Source: Palsa-883 sp963847615 (GTDB lineage Bacteria > Pseudomonadota > Alphaproteobacteria > Acetobacterales > Acetobacteraceae). Taken from it: 64,000 nt of DNA. Location: the NCBI GenBank assembly GCA_963847615.1, contig CAWKAN010000017.1, positions 434,001 through 498,000 on the forward strand. The letters run 5' to 3'. Shown here in pieces: positions 35,960 through 44,560 of this stretch. The notes beneath the pieces were generated by a model. The model ran no database searches, was not told where the DNA came from, and worked only from the letters and a program-made list of their open reading frames with translations. Position 1 is the first letter of the stretch. Each line of letters starts with the position of its first letter. The translations under genes and the position numbers were made by a program.

Positions 35960-38014
35960 CTACTCCGCCGCCATGCGCGGCGCGGCGAACAGCGCGCTGC
36001 AGGCGGCCATGGTCGGGCTGGCGCGGCTGATCGGATCGGTCTGGTGGTAGTTCGCGATCGGGGCCGCGAACGGCGCGGCGCCGAGCGCCGCCGGATCGCC
36101 GGCGGGTGGGGTCAGGTCGGTGCAGCCGAAGCGCGGCAGGAAATCGATCCGGCCGAACACCGGGTTCACCCGCTCCAGCCGGGCGCGCAAGGCGTCGAGA
36201 TCGTCGTACGGCAGTGGATGGCCGATCACCTGGCTGAACGCGCGCAGGATCTTCCAGTCCTCGCGCGCCTCGCCCGGCGGGTAGATCGCCAGGAAGCCAC
36301 GCTGCACGCGCCCTTCGGTGTTCACGTAGGTGCCGGGCTTTTCGGTATAGGCCGCGCCGGGCAGGATCACGTCGGCGCGCGCCGCGCCGGCATCGCCGTG
36401 ATGGCCCTGGTAGACCACGAACGTTTCGGCGCCGATGCGCGCGGTGTCGAACTCGTCGGCGCCGAGCAACCAGAGCAGATCGACGCCGCCGCCCAGCATC
36501 TGCGCCAGCCCCTTGCCGCCCGATCCATTCCCACCTGGGCCCGGAACGAACCCGAGGTCGAGCCCGCCCACCCGCGCCGCCGCGGTGTGCAGCACGTTGA
36601 AGCCGTGCCAGTCGGGCAGCAGCGCGCCGACCTCGGCCGCGAGCTTCCAGGCGGCGGCCAGCACCGCGGCACCGTCCGGCCGCGCCAGCGCCCCCTGCCC
36701 CAGGATCAGCATCGGCTGCTTGGCGTCGCGCAGCACCTGCGCGAAGTCGCCGGCCAGCGCCTGCGGCCCGGCGCCCAGCGGCGTGACGTCGTAGGTCAGC
36801 TCCGCCGCCTCGCCGATCAGCCCGATCGTGCAGCCGCCGGCCGCCCAGCGCTTGCGGATGCGCGCGTTCAGCACCGGCGCTTCCTTGCGCGGGTTGCTGC
36901 CGATCAGCAGGATCGCGTCCGCCGCCTCGATCCCGGCGATCGAGGTGTTGAAGCTGTAATAATCCCGCCGCGTCGCATCCAGCGCCGCGCCGTCCTGCCG
37001 GCAGTCCAGATTGGCCGAGCCCAGCGCCGCCATCAGGTCCTTCAGCGCCAGCATGCTTTCGGCGTCGCACAGATCGCCGGCGATGGCGCCGATGCGCTCG
37101 CCGCCCAGGCCCGCCGCCCGCTTGGCGATCGCGGCGAACGCCTCCGGCCAGGTTGCCTTTTGCAGCTTGCCGTCGCGCCGCACCCAGGGGTGATCGAGCC
37201 GGCGGCGTTTCAACCCGTCGAGCGCGAAGCGCGCCTTGTCGGCCAGCCACTCCTCGTTCACGTCCTCGTTGGTGCGCGGCAGGATGCGCAGCACCTCGGG
37301 GCCGCGCGCGTCAACGCGGATGTTGGTGCCGACCGCGTCCAGCACGTCGATGCTGTCGGTCTTCTTCAGCTCCCACGGCCGCGCCACGAAGGCATAGGGC
37401 TTCGAGGTCAGCGCGCCGACCGGGCACAGGTCGATGATGTTGCCCGACAGTTCCGAGGACAGCGCCTGCTCGACGTAGGTGCCGACCTCCATGGCCTCGC
37501 CGCGCGCGGTGGCGCCGAGTTCGGGCACGCCAGCCACTTCGGTAATGAAACGAATGCAGCGGGTGCAGTGGATGCAGCGCGTCATCACCGTCTTCACCAG
37601 CGGGCCGAGGTCCTTGTCCTTCACCGCGCGCTTGTTCTCGTGATAGCGCGAGTGGTCGGACCCATAGCCCATCGCCTGGTCCTGCAGGTCGCACTCGCCG
37701 CCCTGGTCGCAGATCGGGCAGTCCAGCGGGTGGTTGATCAGCAGGAATTCCATCACCCCGCGGCGCGCGTTGCGCACCATCGGGCTGTCGGTGTGCACCA
37801 CCATGCCGTCGGCGACGGGCCAGGTGCAGGAGGAGATCGGCTTGGGCGGCGCCTTCTCGATCTCCACCAGGCACATGCGGCAGTTGCCGGCGACCGAGAG
37901 CCGGTCGTGGTAGCAGAAGCGCGGAACCTCCTTGCCGGCGGCCTCGCAGGCCTGCAGCACGTTGGACCCGTTGGGGACTTCGACCGTGATGCCGTCGACG
38001 GTGACCTTTGCCAT
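35960..38014 (-). CDS. nuoG: NADH-quinone oxidoreductase subunit G
   Basis: Large iron-sulfur subunit (684 aa) of the NADH-oxidising arm. The 2Fe-2S site spans FCYHDRLSVAGNCRMCLVE and a later Cys (SCTWPV); the His/Cys3 site is HPLDCPICDQGGECDLQD; further cluster ligands are in CIHCTRCIRFITE and NIIDLCPVGAL. A molybdopterin-oxidoreductase-like domain without cofactor motif follows. The start at 38014 (MAKVTVDGITVEV) begins the ferredoxin-like fold at once. Upstream codons in the frame (MAGSSPATT) come from a palindromic repeat in the end of nuoF and were excluded. The C-terminus is Ala/Met-rich. Confidence 0.96.
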   Translation of the reverse strand: MAKVTVDGITVEVPNGSNVLQACEAAGKEVPRFCYHDRLSVAGNCRMCLVEIEKAPPKPISSCTWPVADGMVVHTDSPMVRNARRGVMEFLLINHPLDCPICDQGGECDLQDQAMGYGSDHSRYHENKRAVKDKDLGPLVKTVMTRCIHCTRCIRFITEVAGVPELGATARGEAMEVGTYVEQALSSELSGNIIDLCPVGALTSKPYAFVARPWELKKTDSIDVLDAVGTNIRVDARGPEVLRILPRTNEDVNEEWLADKARFALDGLKRRRLDHPWVRRDGKLQKATWPEAFAAIAKRAAGLGGERIGAIAGDLCDAESMLALKDLMAALGSANLDCRQDGAALDATRRDYYSFNTSIAGIEAADAILLIGSNPRKEAPVLNARIRKRWAAGGCTIGLIGEAAELTYDVTPLGAGPQALAGDFAQVLRDAKQPMLILGQGALARPDGAAVLAAAWKLAAEVGALLPDWHGFNVLHTAAARVGGLDLGFVPGPGGNGSGGKGLAQMLGGGVDLLWLLGADEFDTARIGAETFVVYQGHHGDAGAARADVILPGAAYTEKPGTYVNTEGRVQRGFLAIYPPGEAREDWKILRAFSQVIGHPLPYDDLDALRARLERVNPVFGRIDFLPRFGCTDLTPPAGDPAALGAAPFAAPIANYHQTDPISRASPTMAACSALFAAPRMAAE

Positions 38015-38018
38015 CGTG

Positions 38019-39347
38019 CTACTCCGCCGCCATCGGCACGTCGTGGCCGGGCTTGACCCGGCCATCTGGTTGGGCGGATCGCGCCTGGTATGCCGCGATC
38101 CGCGCCTCCATCTCGGGCCGGAAATGCCGGATCAGCCCCTGGATCGGCCAGGCCGCGGCGTCGCCCAGCGCGCAGATCGTGTGGCCCTCCACCTGGCGCG
38201 TCACCTGCTCCAGCGTGTCGATCTCGGCGACATCGGCGCGGCCCTCGACCATGCGGTTCATCACCCGCATCATCCACCCGGTGCCTTCGCGGCACGGGGT
38301 GCACTGGCCGCAGCTCTCGTGCTTGTAGAACTGGCTGAGCCGGGCGATGGCGCGGATGATGTCGGTGGACTTGTCCATCACGATCACCGCCGCGGTGCCG
38401 AGGCCCGAGCGCACGTTGCGCAGGCTGTCGAAATCCATCAGCACGTCGTCGCAGATGCTCTTGGGCAGAACCGGCACGCTGGCCCCGCCGGGGATCACCG
38501 CCAGCAGGTTGTCCCAGCCGCCGCGCACGCCGCCGGCGTATTTGTCGATCAGCTCGCGCAACGGAATGCCGAGTTCCTCCTCGACGTTGCACGGCTGGTT
38601 CACGTGCCCGGAGATGCAGAACAGCTTGGTGCCCGTGTTCTGCGGCCGGCCAAAGGCGCTGAACCACGCGGCGCCGCGCTTCATGATCGCCGGCACGACG
38701 GCGATGCTTTCGACGTTGTTCACCGTGGAGGGGCAGCCATACAGCCCCATCGCCGCCGGGAACGGCGGCTTCAGCCGCGGCATGCCCTTCTTGCCCTCCA
38801 GGCTTTCCAGCAGCCCGGTCTCCTCGCCGCAGATGTAGGCGCCGGCGCCGCGGTGCACATAGAGGTCGAAATCCCAGCCGCTGCCGCAGGCGTTCTTGCC
38901 GATCAGCCCGGCCGCGTACGCCTCGTCGATCGCCGCCTGCAGGCGCTGCGCCTCGTTGTAGAACTCGCCGCGGACATAGATGTAGCTGGCATGCGCGCCC
39001 ATCGCGAAGCTGGCGATCAGGCAGCCCTCGATCAGCTTGTGCGGATCGTGGCGCAGGATGTCGCGATCCTTGCAGGTGCCGGGCTCGCTCTCGTCGGCAT
39101 TGACGATCAGGTAGTGCGGCCGCCCATCCGATTGTTTCGGCATGAACGACCACTTCAGCCCGGTCGGGAAGCCCGCGCCGCCGCGCCCGCGCAGGCCGGA
39201 CGCCTTCATTTCGTCGACGATCTTGTCGCGGCCCAGCGCCAGGATGGCCTTGGTGTTGTCCCAGTCGCCGCGCCCCCGCGCCCCCGCGAGGCGCCAATCG
39301 TGCTGGCCGTAGAGATTGGTGAAGATGCGATCCTTGTCCGCCAGCAT
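38019..39347 (-). CDS. nuoF: NADH-quinone oxidoreductase subunit F
   Basis: NADH- and FMN-binding flavoprotein (442 aa) with cluster N3. Motifs: GLRGRGGAGFPTGLKW (NADH site), CGSGWDFDLYVHRGAGAYIC and GEETGLLESLEGKKGMPRLK (FMN/NADH), and SCGQCTPCREGTGWM (4Fe-4S). The C-terminal tail DGRVKPGHDVPMAAE is not conserved: bases 38041-38066 form the CGTGGCCGGG...CCCGGCCATC palindrome, a dispersed alphaproteobacterial type, so the repeat has been captured in the coding end. nuoG starts 4 bp later. Confidence 0.96.
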   Translation of the reverse strand: MLADKDRIFTNLYGQHDWRLAGARGRGDWDNTKAILALGRDKIVDEMKASGLRGRGGAGFPTGLKWSFMPKQSDGRPHYLIVNADESEPGTCKDRDILRHDPHKLIEGCLIASFAMGAHASYIYVRGEFYNEAQRLQAAIDEAYAAGLIGKNACGSGWDFDLYVHRGAGAYICGEETGLLESLEGKKGMPRLKPPFPAAMGLYGCPSTVNNVESIAVVPAIMKRGAAWFSAFGRPQNTGTKLFCISGHVNQPCNVEEELGIPLRELIDKYAGGVRGGWDNLLAVIPGGASVPVLPKSICDDVLMDFDSLRNVRSGLGTAAVIVMDKSTDIIRAIARLSQFYKHESCGQCTPCREGTGWMMRVMNRMVEGRADVAEIDTLEQVTRQVEGHTICALGDAAAWPIQGLIRHFRPEMEARIAAYQARSAQPDGRVKPGHDVPMAAE

Positions 39348-39351
39348 CGGC

Positions 39352-40005
39352 TCAGTCCCCCGTCGCCACGTTATCGGCCGGGAAATCGAGTGTCGTCAGC
39401 GTGGTCGGCCCGCCCGCGGGCGCCGAGGTCTGCCGCCCGGTCGTCGATCCCGGCGGCGGCCGCTCGCCGCGGCGCAACGCCGCGATCAGTTCCTTGGTCC
39501 GTTCGGCGTCCAGGTCCTCGTAGAAATCGTCATCGACCTGCAGGATCGGCGCGTTGACGCAGGCGCCGAGGCACTCGACCTCGGTCATGGTGAACTGCCC
39601 GTCGGCGCTGGTCTCGCCGAAATGCTGGATGCCGGTGGCCTCGCGGCACGCCTGCACCACCGCATCCGAGCCGCGCAGCCAGCACGGCGTCGTGGTGCAA
39701 ACCTGCAGATGGACCTTGCCGATCGGGCGCGTGTTGAACATGAAGTAGAAGGTCGCGACCTCGTAGACGCGGATCGGCGCCATCGACAACCGTTGCGCCA
39801 CCGCGTCCATCGCCACGCGCGGCACCCAGGCGCTGCCGGTCTGGCGCTTCATCTGGCGCTGCACGATGTCGAGCAGCGGCAGCACGCCGCTGGCCTGCCG
39901 GCCGGGCGGGTACTTCGCCAGGATAGGCGCGATCGCGGCATTGCTTTCCGCATCGAACTCGAAATGGGTCGGCTGGACGAACTCCGCCGTGCTGCTCTCG
40001 GTCAT
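39352..40005 (-). CDS. nuoE: NADH-quinone oxidoreductase subunit E
   Basis: Thioredoxin-fold 2Fe-2S subunit (N1a) of the NADH-oxidising arm, 217 aa. Cluster ligands: CTTTPCWLRG and CLGACVNAP. The ATG at 40005 (MTESSTAEFVQPTHFEFD) gives the normal N-terminus; the open frame upstream runs through nuoD in another frame and was ignored. The C-terminal 40 residues (PPPGSTTGRQTSAPAGGPTT) are a low-complexity extension. The TGA is 4 bp from the nuoF start. Confidence 0.95.
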   Translation of the reverse strand: MTESSTAEFVQPTHFEFDAESNAAIAPILAKYPPGRQASGVLPLLDIVQRQMKRQTGSAWVPRVAMDAVAQRLSMAPIRVYEVATFYFMFNTRPIGKVHLQVCTTTPCWLRGSDAVVQACREATGIQHFGETSADGQFTMTEVECLGACVNAPILQVDDDFYEDLDAERTKELIAALRRGERPPPGSTTGRQTSAPAGGPTTLTTLDFPADNVATGD

Positions 40006-40007
40006 GG

Positions 40008-41216
40008 CTACCTGTCGATCTCGCCGAACACGACATCCAGCGATCCGATGATCGCGCAGACATCGGCCAGCATGTGGCGTTTCGCCATCACCTGGACCGC
40101 CTGCAGATGCGCGAAGCCGGTCGCGCGGATCTTGCAGCGATAGGGCCGGTTCGACCCGTCGGCGACCAGGTAGACGCCGAACTCGCCCTTCGGGCTTTCC
40201 ACCGCGGTGTAGGTGGCGCCCGCCGGCACGTGGAACCCTTCGGTGTACAGCTTGAAGTGATGGATCAGCGCCTCCATCGAGCGCTTCATCTCGGCGCGCG
40301 AGGGCGGCGAGAACTTGCGGTCCTGCACCTTGACCGGTCCAGGTTGCATCTTCGCCAGGCACTGCTGGATGATCTTCACGCTCTCGCGCATCTCGGCGAT
40401 GCGCATCAGGTAGCGGTCATAGCAGTCGCCGTTGCGCCCGACCGGAACCCTGAAGTCCACCTCGGCGTATTTGTCGTACGGCTGCGCCTTGCGCAGATCC
40501 CACGGGATGCCGGAGGCACGGATGCAGGGGCCGGAGAAACCCCAGGCCAGGGCTTCCTCGGGGCTCATCACGCCGATATCGACGGTGCGCTGCTTCCAGA
40601 TCCGGTTCGCCGTCAGCAGGCCTTCCAGATCGTCGATGAAGCGCGGGTAGGTCTCGGCCCAGGCGGCGATGCGCTCGGTCAGGCCCGCCGGCAGGTCCTT
40701 CGCCACGCCGCCCGGGCGGAAATAATTCGCATGCAGCCGCGCGCCACAGGCGGCCTCATGGAACTCCATCAGTTTCTCGCGTTCCTCGAACCCCCACAGG
40801 CTCGGCGTGATGGCGCCGACGTCCAGCGCGTAGGTGGTCAGGCTCAGCAGGTGGTTGAGCACCCGGGTGATCTCGGCGAACAGCACGCGGATCCATTGCC
40901 CGCGGTCCGGCACGACGATGCCCAGCAGCTTCTCGGTGGCCAGGGCGAAGGCGTGCTCCTCGCACATCGGCGAGACGTAATCGAGCCGGTCGAAATACGG
41001 CACCGCCTGGATGTAGCTTTTGTATTCGATCAGCTTCTCGGTGCCGCGGTGCAGCAGGCCGATATGCGGATCGGCGCGCTCCACCACCTCGCCGTCCAGC
41101 TGCAGGATCAGCCGCAGCACGCCGTGCGCCGCGGGATGCTGCGGGCCGAAATTCAGCGCGTGGCTGTCGAATTCGACGGTGGTCAGGTCCTTCTCCGGAA
41201 CCGCGGTCTCGCTCAT
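40008..41216 (-). CDS. nuoD: NADH-quinone oxidoreductase subunit D
   Basis: 49-kDa-type subunit (402 aa) forming the quinone pocket with NuoB. The conserved N-terminal FGPQHPAAHGVLRL (His of the quinone site) lies at residues 23-36, the GLLHRGTEKLIEYK stretch follows, and it ends DVVFGEIDR as in all complex I homologues. The ATG at 41216 is preceded by a 90-bp gap after the DUF29 gene. A slightly longer start at 41237 is less likely. Confidence 0.96.
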   Translation of the reverse strand: MSETAVPEKDLTTVEFDSHALNFGPQHPAAHGVLRLILQLDGEVVERADPHIGLLHRGTEKLIEYKSYIQAVPYFDRLDYVSPMCEEHAFALATEKLLGIVVPDRGQWIRVLFAEITRVLNHLLSLTTYALDVGAITPSLWGFEEREKLMEFHEAACGARLHANYFRPGGVAKDLPAGLTERIAAWAETYPRFIDDLEGLLTANRIWKQRTVDIGVMSPEEALAWGFSGPCIRASGIPWDLRKAQPYDKYAEVDFRVPVGRNGDCYDRYLMRIAEMRESVKIIQQCLAKMQPGPVKVQDRKFSPPSRAEMKRSMEALIHHFKLYTEGFHVPAGATYTAVESPKGEFGVYLVADGSNRPYRCKIRATGFAHLQAVQVMAKRHMLADVCAIIGSLDVVFGEIDR

Positions 41217-41306
41217 TGCCTGAACTCCGTGCGGCACGATTCATGGCAAGCCGCCGAGGTCACGGCAAGCGGCGCGCAGGCGCGGCGGGATCGGCGAACC
41301 GGCATC

Positions 41307-41753
41307 TTACTTTCCGTCATCGGGCCAAAAATCATCGGCCATCACCTGCTCGAACGACCAGGTGCCGGCGGCGGCGAAGGTGGCGCGATCAAGGCCGGTT
41401 TCGCGCGCCGCCACCAGGACCGCGCCGGCATAGGCGGACGCCATCGCCTCGGGCAGCCGGTCTTTCAGACTTGGATTGTCGGCCAGGTGATCAGCGACCT
41501 CATGGCGCTGTTCCTCGATCGTGAGGCGCCAACTGGTTCCACGCAGGGTCGGTTGGAACCGCCACTTGAGAAGATGAGCCACCAGGATCTTCAGGCGACC
41601 GACGAGTTCGCGCTTCTCGCTGCGTCCCATCGTCTCGATCTCTTCCGCGATATTCTCGATATCGGCCTCGGCAAGTCGGCCGGCGCGCAGCAAGGCTGCC
41701 TGCTCATTGGCCCAGGCGAAGAAATCCTGCTCATACAGGCGCGAATCGCGCAT
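41307..41753 (-). CDS. DUF29 family protein inserted in the nuo operon
   Basis: 148-aa protein of the DUF29 family, function unknown. Family features: YEQDFFAWANEQAALLRAG near the start, IENIAEEIETMGRSEKREL, and LLKWRFQPTLRGTSWRLTI followed by a helical end. It begins 4 bp after the nuoC stop, tight enough for coupled translation, and is followed by 90 bp before nuoD. NuoC-NuoD adjacency is nearly universal in proteobacteria, so this gene is an insertion into an ancient operon. DUF29 genes are typically scattered and multicopy in Acetobacteraceae and cyanobacteria. Nothing ties it mechanistically to complex I. Confidence 0.85.
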   Translation of the reverse strand: MRDSRLYEQDFFAWANEQAALLRAGRLAEADIENIAEEIETMGRSEKRELVGRLKILVAHLLKWRFQPTLRGTSWRLTIEEQRHEVADHLADNPSLKDRLPEAMASAYAGAVLVAARETGLDRATFAAAGTWSFEQVMADDFWPDDGK

Positions 41754-41757
41754 GCGC

Positions 41758-42414
41758 CTAATCCTTGGTCCCGCCGGCACGCCCGGCATGCACCTTCTCG
41801 TCGCCCGGCAGCGTGACCATCGCTTCCCATGGCGAAACGAAATCGAAGTTGCGGAAATCCTGCACCAGCTTCACCGGCTCGTAGACCACCGATTTGCGGT
41901 CCTCGTCGTAGCGCACCTCGACATAGCCGGTCAGCGGGAAGTCCTTGCGCAGCGGATGCCCTTCGAAACCGTAATCGGTCAGGATGCGCCGCAGGTCGGG
42001 CTGGCCGGAGAACACGATGCCGAACAGGTCCCAGGCCTCGCGCTCCCACCACGTCGCCACCGGCCAGACCGCGTGCACCGAGGGCACCGGCGTTGCCTCG
42101 TCGGTGGTCACGATGACCCGCAGCCGCTGGTTCAGCGCCACCGACAGCAGGTTGTAGACCACGTCGAACCGCTCCGCGCGGTCCGGCCAGTCCACCCCGC
42201 AGATGTCCATCACCTGGGCGAACGCGAACCGCGGATCGTCGCGCAGCCTGGTCATCAGACCGACCAGGGTGTCGCGACCGGCCGCGGCGATCACCTCGTT
42301 CAGGGCCACGCTTGCGGCCAACACGCCCGGCAGGGTGGCCACGGAAGCGGCAAGCAGCTCGGCCGGCGTCGGTGCCGGCGGGGGCGCCGGCGGCGGTGCG
42401 GTTTCCTCAGCCAC
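41758..42414 (-). CDS. nuoC: NADH-quinone oxidoreductase subunit C
   Basis: 30-kDa-type peripheral subunit, 218 aa. The conserved core (FAQVMDICGVDWPDRAERFD, VWPVATWWEREAWDLFGIVF and LRRILTDYGFEGHPLRKDFP) is complete, including the family signature ExDxxGIxFxGHPxLxRIL-type block. The first 20 residues are a Pro/Ala run. It overlaps the nuoB end by 8 bp. Confidence 0.96.
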   Translation of the reverse strand: MAEETAPPPAPPPAPTPAELLAASVATLPGVLAASVALNEVIAAAGRDTLVGLMTRLRDDPRFAFAQVMDICGVDWPDRAERFDVVYNLLSVALNQRLRVIVTTDEATPVPSVHAVWPVATWWEREAWDLFGIVFSGQPDLRRILTDYGFEGHPLRKDFPLTGYVEVRYDEDRKSVVYEPVKLVQDFRNFDFVSPWEAMVTLPGDEKVHAGRAGGTKD

Positions 42415-43027
42415 GTAGAATCGTCCCGGTCCGTCTGATCTTCTTTTGCAACTGCATGATGCCGTAGATCAGGGCCTCGGCGGTCGGCGGGCAGCCGGGC
42501 ACGTAGATGTCCACCGGGACCACGCGATCGCAGCCGCGCACGATCGCATAGGAATAGTGGTAGTAGCCGCCGCCATTGGCGCAACTGCCCATGGAGATCA
42601 CCCAGCGCGGCTCCGGCATCTGGTCGTAGACCTTGCGCAGCGCCGGGGCCATCTTGTTGGTCAAGGTGCCGGCGACGATCATCACGTCGCTCTGCCGCGG
42701 CGAGGCACGCGGAATGATCCCCATCCGGTCCAGATCGTAGCGCGGCATGTAGGCGTGGATCATCTCCACCGCGCAGCAGGCGAGGCCGAAGGTCATCGGC
42801 CACAGGCTGCCGGTGCGCGCCCAGTTCACCACCTTGTCGAGGTTGGCGACGATGAAGCCCTTGTCGGCGATCTCGCCGGTGATGCCCTTCACCACCGCGT
42901 CCTGCTCCGGCCCGGGCGGCAGTGCGTCGCGGTTCCAGGCAATCCCCGCTTCGGCGGACCCCGCGGCAGCCCCTGGGGTCGCCCCTGGGGCAACCCCAGG
43001 CGCCGTCATGGCCGTGGCCTCGCTCAT
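42407..43027 (-). CDS. nuoB: NADH-quinone oxidoreductase subunit B
   Basis: Subunit carrying the terminal cluster N2 next to quinone, 206 aa. Ligands: the tandem Cys in FGLACCAVEM, then GSCANGGGYY and VPGCPPTAEAL. All four are present. Residues 7-27 (MTAPGVAPGATPGAAAGSA) are a low-complexity addition encoded by a CCCCTGGGGTCGCC-type short repeat at 42955-43010; NuoB of relatives begins nearer the WNRDALPPGPEQD segment. An internal ATG at 43009 could also serve as start. Confidence 0.96.
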   Translation of the reverse strand: MSEATAMTAPGVAPGATPGAAAGSAEAGIAWNRDALPPGPEQDAVVKGITGEIADKGFIVANLDKVVNWARTGSLWPMTFGLACCAVEMIHAYMPRYDLDRMGIIPRASPRQSDVMIVAGTLTNKMAPALRKVYDQMPEPRWVISMGSCANGGGYYHYSYAIVRGCDRVVPVDIYVPGCPPTAEALIYGIMQLQKKIRRTGTILRG

Positions 43028-43031
43028 CGCG

Positions 43032-43397
43032 TCACTCCCACTCCAGCGCGCCCTTGCACCACTCGTAGACGAACCCGACCGTCAGCACGACCAGGAAGCC
43101 CAGCATGGACAGGAAGCCGAACACCCCGATCCCCTTCAGGCTGACCGCCCAGGGGAACAGGAAGGCCACTTCCAGATCGAAGATGATGAACAGGATGGCG
43201 ACCAGGTAGTAGCGCACGTCGAAGGGCCGGCGCGCATCCTCGAATGCCTCGAACCCGCACTCATAGGCGGACAGCTTCTCCGCGTACGGCTTCTGGCGCG
43301 CCAGGATCAACGAACTGCCGGTCATTGCCGTGGCGATCACGCCGGCAATGGCGATGAACACCAAAACCGGCAGGTACCCCGCGAGCACAGGCTGCAT
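43032..43397 (-). CDS. nuoA: NADH-quinone oxidoreductase subunit A
   Basis: First gene of the complex I operon; 121-aa membrane subunit with three helices (YLPVLVFIAIAGVIATAM, YLVAILFIIFDLEVAFLFPW, LSMLGFLVVLTVGFVYEW). The conserved loop KLSAYECGFEAFEDARRPFD with its Cys is at residues 41-60. ATG 43397 has GGGAA 8 bases upstream. The operon promoter should lie in the 168 bp between here and tRNA-Asp, but no clear hexamers could be identified. Confidence 0.96.
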   Translation of the reverse strand: MQPVLAGYLPVLVFIAIAGVIATAMTGSSLILARQKPYAEKLSAYECGFEAFEDARRPFDVRYYLVAILFIIFDLEVAFLFPWAVSLKGIGVFGFLSMLGFLVVLTVGFVYEWCKGALEWE

Positions 43398-43565
43398 GAC
43401 TGATTCCCGTCGTTCCGCCGTGCCGCCTTGCGCGACAAGTCTGCCGCGCCGCAACACGCGGCGGACCTTACCCCCATGCGCCGCGCGCCGCCATAGGGCC
43501 ACGCCGTCTGAATTCCAGGTTTCCGGGGAAAATCTGCGCCGGGAACAGCGACATGCCAGCGCGAC

Positions 43566-43642
<77 letters not shown>

Positions 43643-43702
43643 GTTGCAGGCAGGGCGGACCGTGTAGGGCGAGGGTCCAGCCCCGTCAAGCCGCCGCCCG
43701 GG

Positions 43703-43990
43703 AGGAAGCAAGGTCGGGGCTCCGCCCCGAACCCCGCCAGGGGGCGTTGCCCCCTGGACCCCCACCAGAGGCAGCGGCCTCTGGACTCCATCCGTGGGAG
43801 TGGGTGATGGGGGGGGGCGGGTGGGCACGGCGTCGGTGCCGGCCGTCGTGACGGCCGGCACCGACGCCGTGCCCACCCGCCCCATCACCCACTCCCAGTG
43901 AAGGGTTCCAAGGGCTCCGCCCTTGGCGGGGATCCAAGGGGCAGCGCCCCTTGGCGGGGTCCAGGGGCGAAGCCCCTGGCCTTGCTTCCT
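43703..43990. repeat. Seven-hairpin palindromic element, copy 3
   Basis: Same module order as copies 1 and 2: H1 43714-43730, H2 43737-43757, H3 43765-43784, H4 43795-43897, H5 43908-43926, H6 43934-43954, H7 43961-43979, with AGGAAGCAAGG at the left end and its complement at the right. H4 shares only a GGCGGGTGGGC-type core with the other copies. Its inner stem (ACGGCGTCGGTGCCGGCCGT and complement) is different yet pairs perfectly, apart from five extra G in the left arm (a run of nine G near 43809-43817). It lies between tRNA-Val and tRNA-Asp, 8 bp from the 3' end of tRNA-Val. Confidence 0.92.
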
Positions 43991-43997
43991 ACCGGGC

Positions 43998-44072
43998 TGG
44001 TGGGCGGTGACGGGTTCGAACCGCCGACCCTCTCGGTGTAAACGAGACGCTCTACCGCTGAGCTAACCGCCC
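43998..44072 (-). tRNA. tRNA-Val (anticodon TAC)
   Basis: A 75-nt tRNA on the minus strand. Acceptor GGGCGGT pairs perfectly with ACCGCCC, then discriminator A and encoded CCA. D arm AGCTCAGCGGTAGAGC, anticodon stem CTCG/CGAG around loop TTTACAC with anticodon TAC, T arm GGCGGTTCGAACCCGTC. The hup gene lies 100 bp upstream on the same strand; tRNA-Asp is separated from it by repeat copy 3. Confidence 0.97.
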
Positions 44073-44118
44073 GGCAGGGGTCGCCGATCGCTTCCTGGCG
44101 CGGTCAGGCAACCTGTCT

Positions 44119-44160
44119 CCCGATCACTGACCCCCGATCACTGACCCCTGGTCACTCACC
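44119..44160. repeat. Three-copy 14-bp degenerate tandem repeat
   Basis: CCGATCACTGACCC occurs twice in tandem and once in diverged form (CTGGTCACTCACCT) just downstream of the hup stop codon, between hup and tRNA-Val. It belongs to the general class of short degenerate junction repeats in this window. Confidence 0.7.
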
Positions 44161-44172
44161 TCGGGCCACCGA

Positions 44173-44445
44173 CTACTGAACAGCGTCCTTCAGTCCCTTC
44201 CCGGCCTTGAATTTCACCGAGGTTGACGCGGCGATCTGCATTTCCTCCCCGGTGCGCGGATTGCGCCCGGTGGTGGCGGCGCGCTGGGCAGTGGCGAAGG
44301 TGCCGAAGCCGACCAGGCGCACTTCTTCCTTCTTCTTCAGCGCACCTTCGATCGCGCCGAACAGCGCATCGACTGCCTCGGTCGCCTTGGCGCGCGGCAG
44401 GTCGGTGGCATCGGCCACGGCGGCGATCAGCTCCATCTTGTTCAC
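44173..44445 (-). CDS. hupB: HU family DNA-binding protein
   Basis: Nucleoid histone-like protein, 90 aa. The whole HU fold is present: MNKMELIAAVADATDLPRAK, the EVRLVGFGTFATAQRAATTG arm entry, GRNPRTGEEMQI (the DNA-intercalating RNP loop) and VKFKAGKGLKDAV at the end. The start is GTG at 44445 with AAGGAAG 8 bases upstream; ATG 44436 is an alternative. The position directly after lon is the usual alphaproteobacterial arrangement. Confidence 0.96.
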   Translation of the reverse strand: MNKMELIAAVADATDLPRAKATEAVDALFGAIEGALKKKEEVRLVGFGTFATAQRAATTGRNPRTGEEMQIAASTSVKFKAGKGLKDAVQ

Positions 44446-44560
44446 TGGCTACTTCCTTTTGCAATTCGTGGGGTGACTGGGTTGGTCTTGCGCCGCCCTG
44501 CCCACCCCGGCGGCAATCGCCGGGGACTCTAGGGGGGCGGCTTCGGCGCCGTCAATGCAA

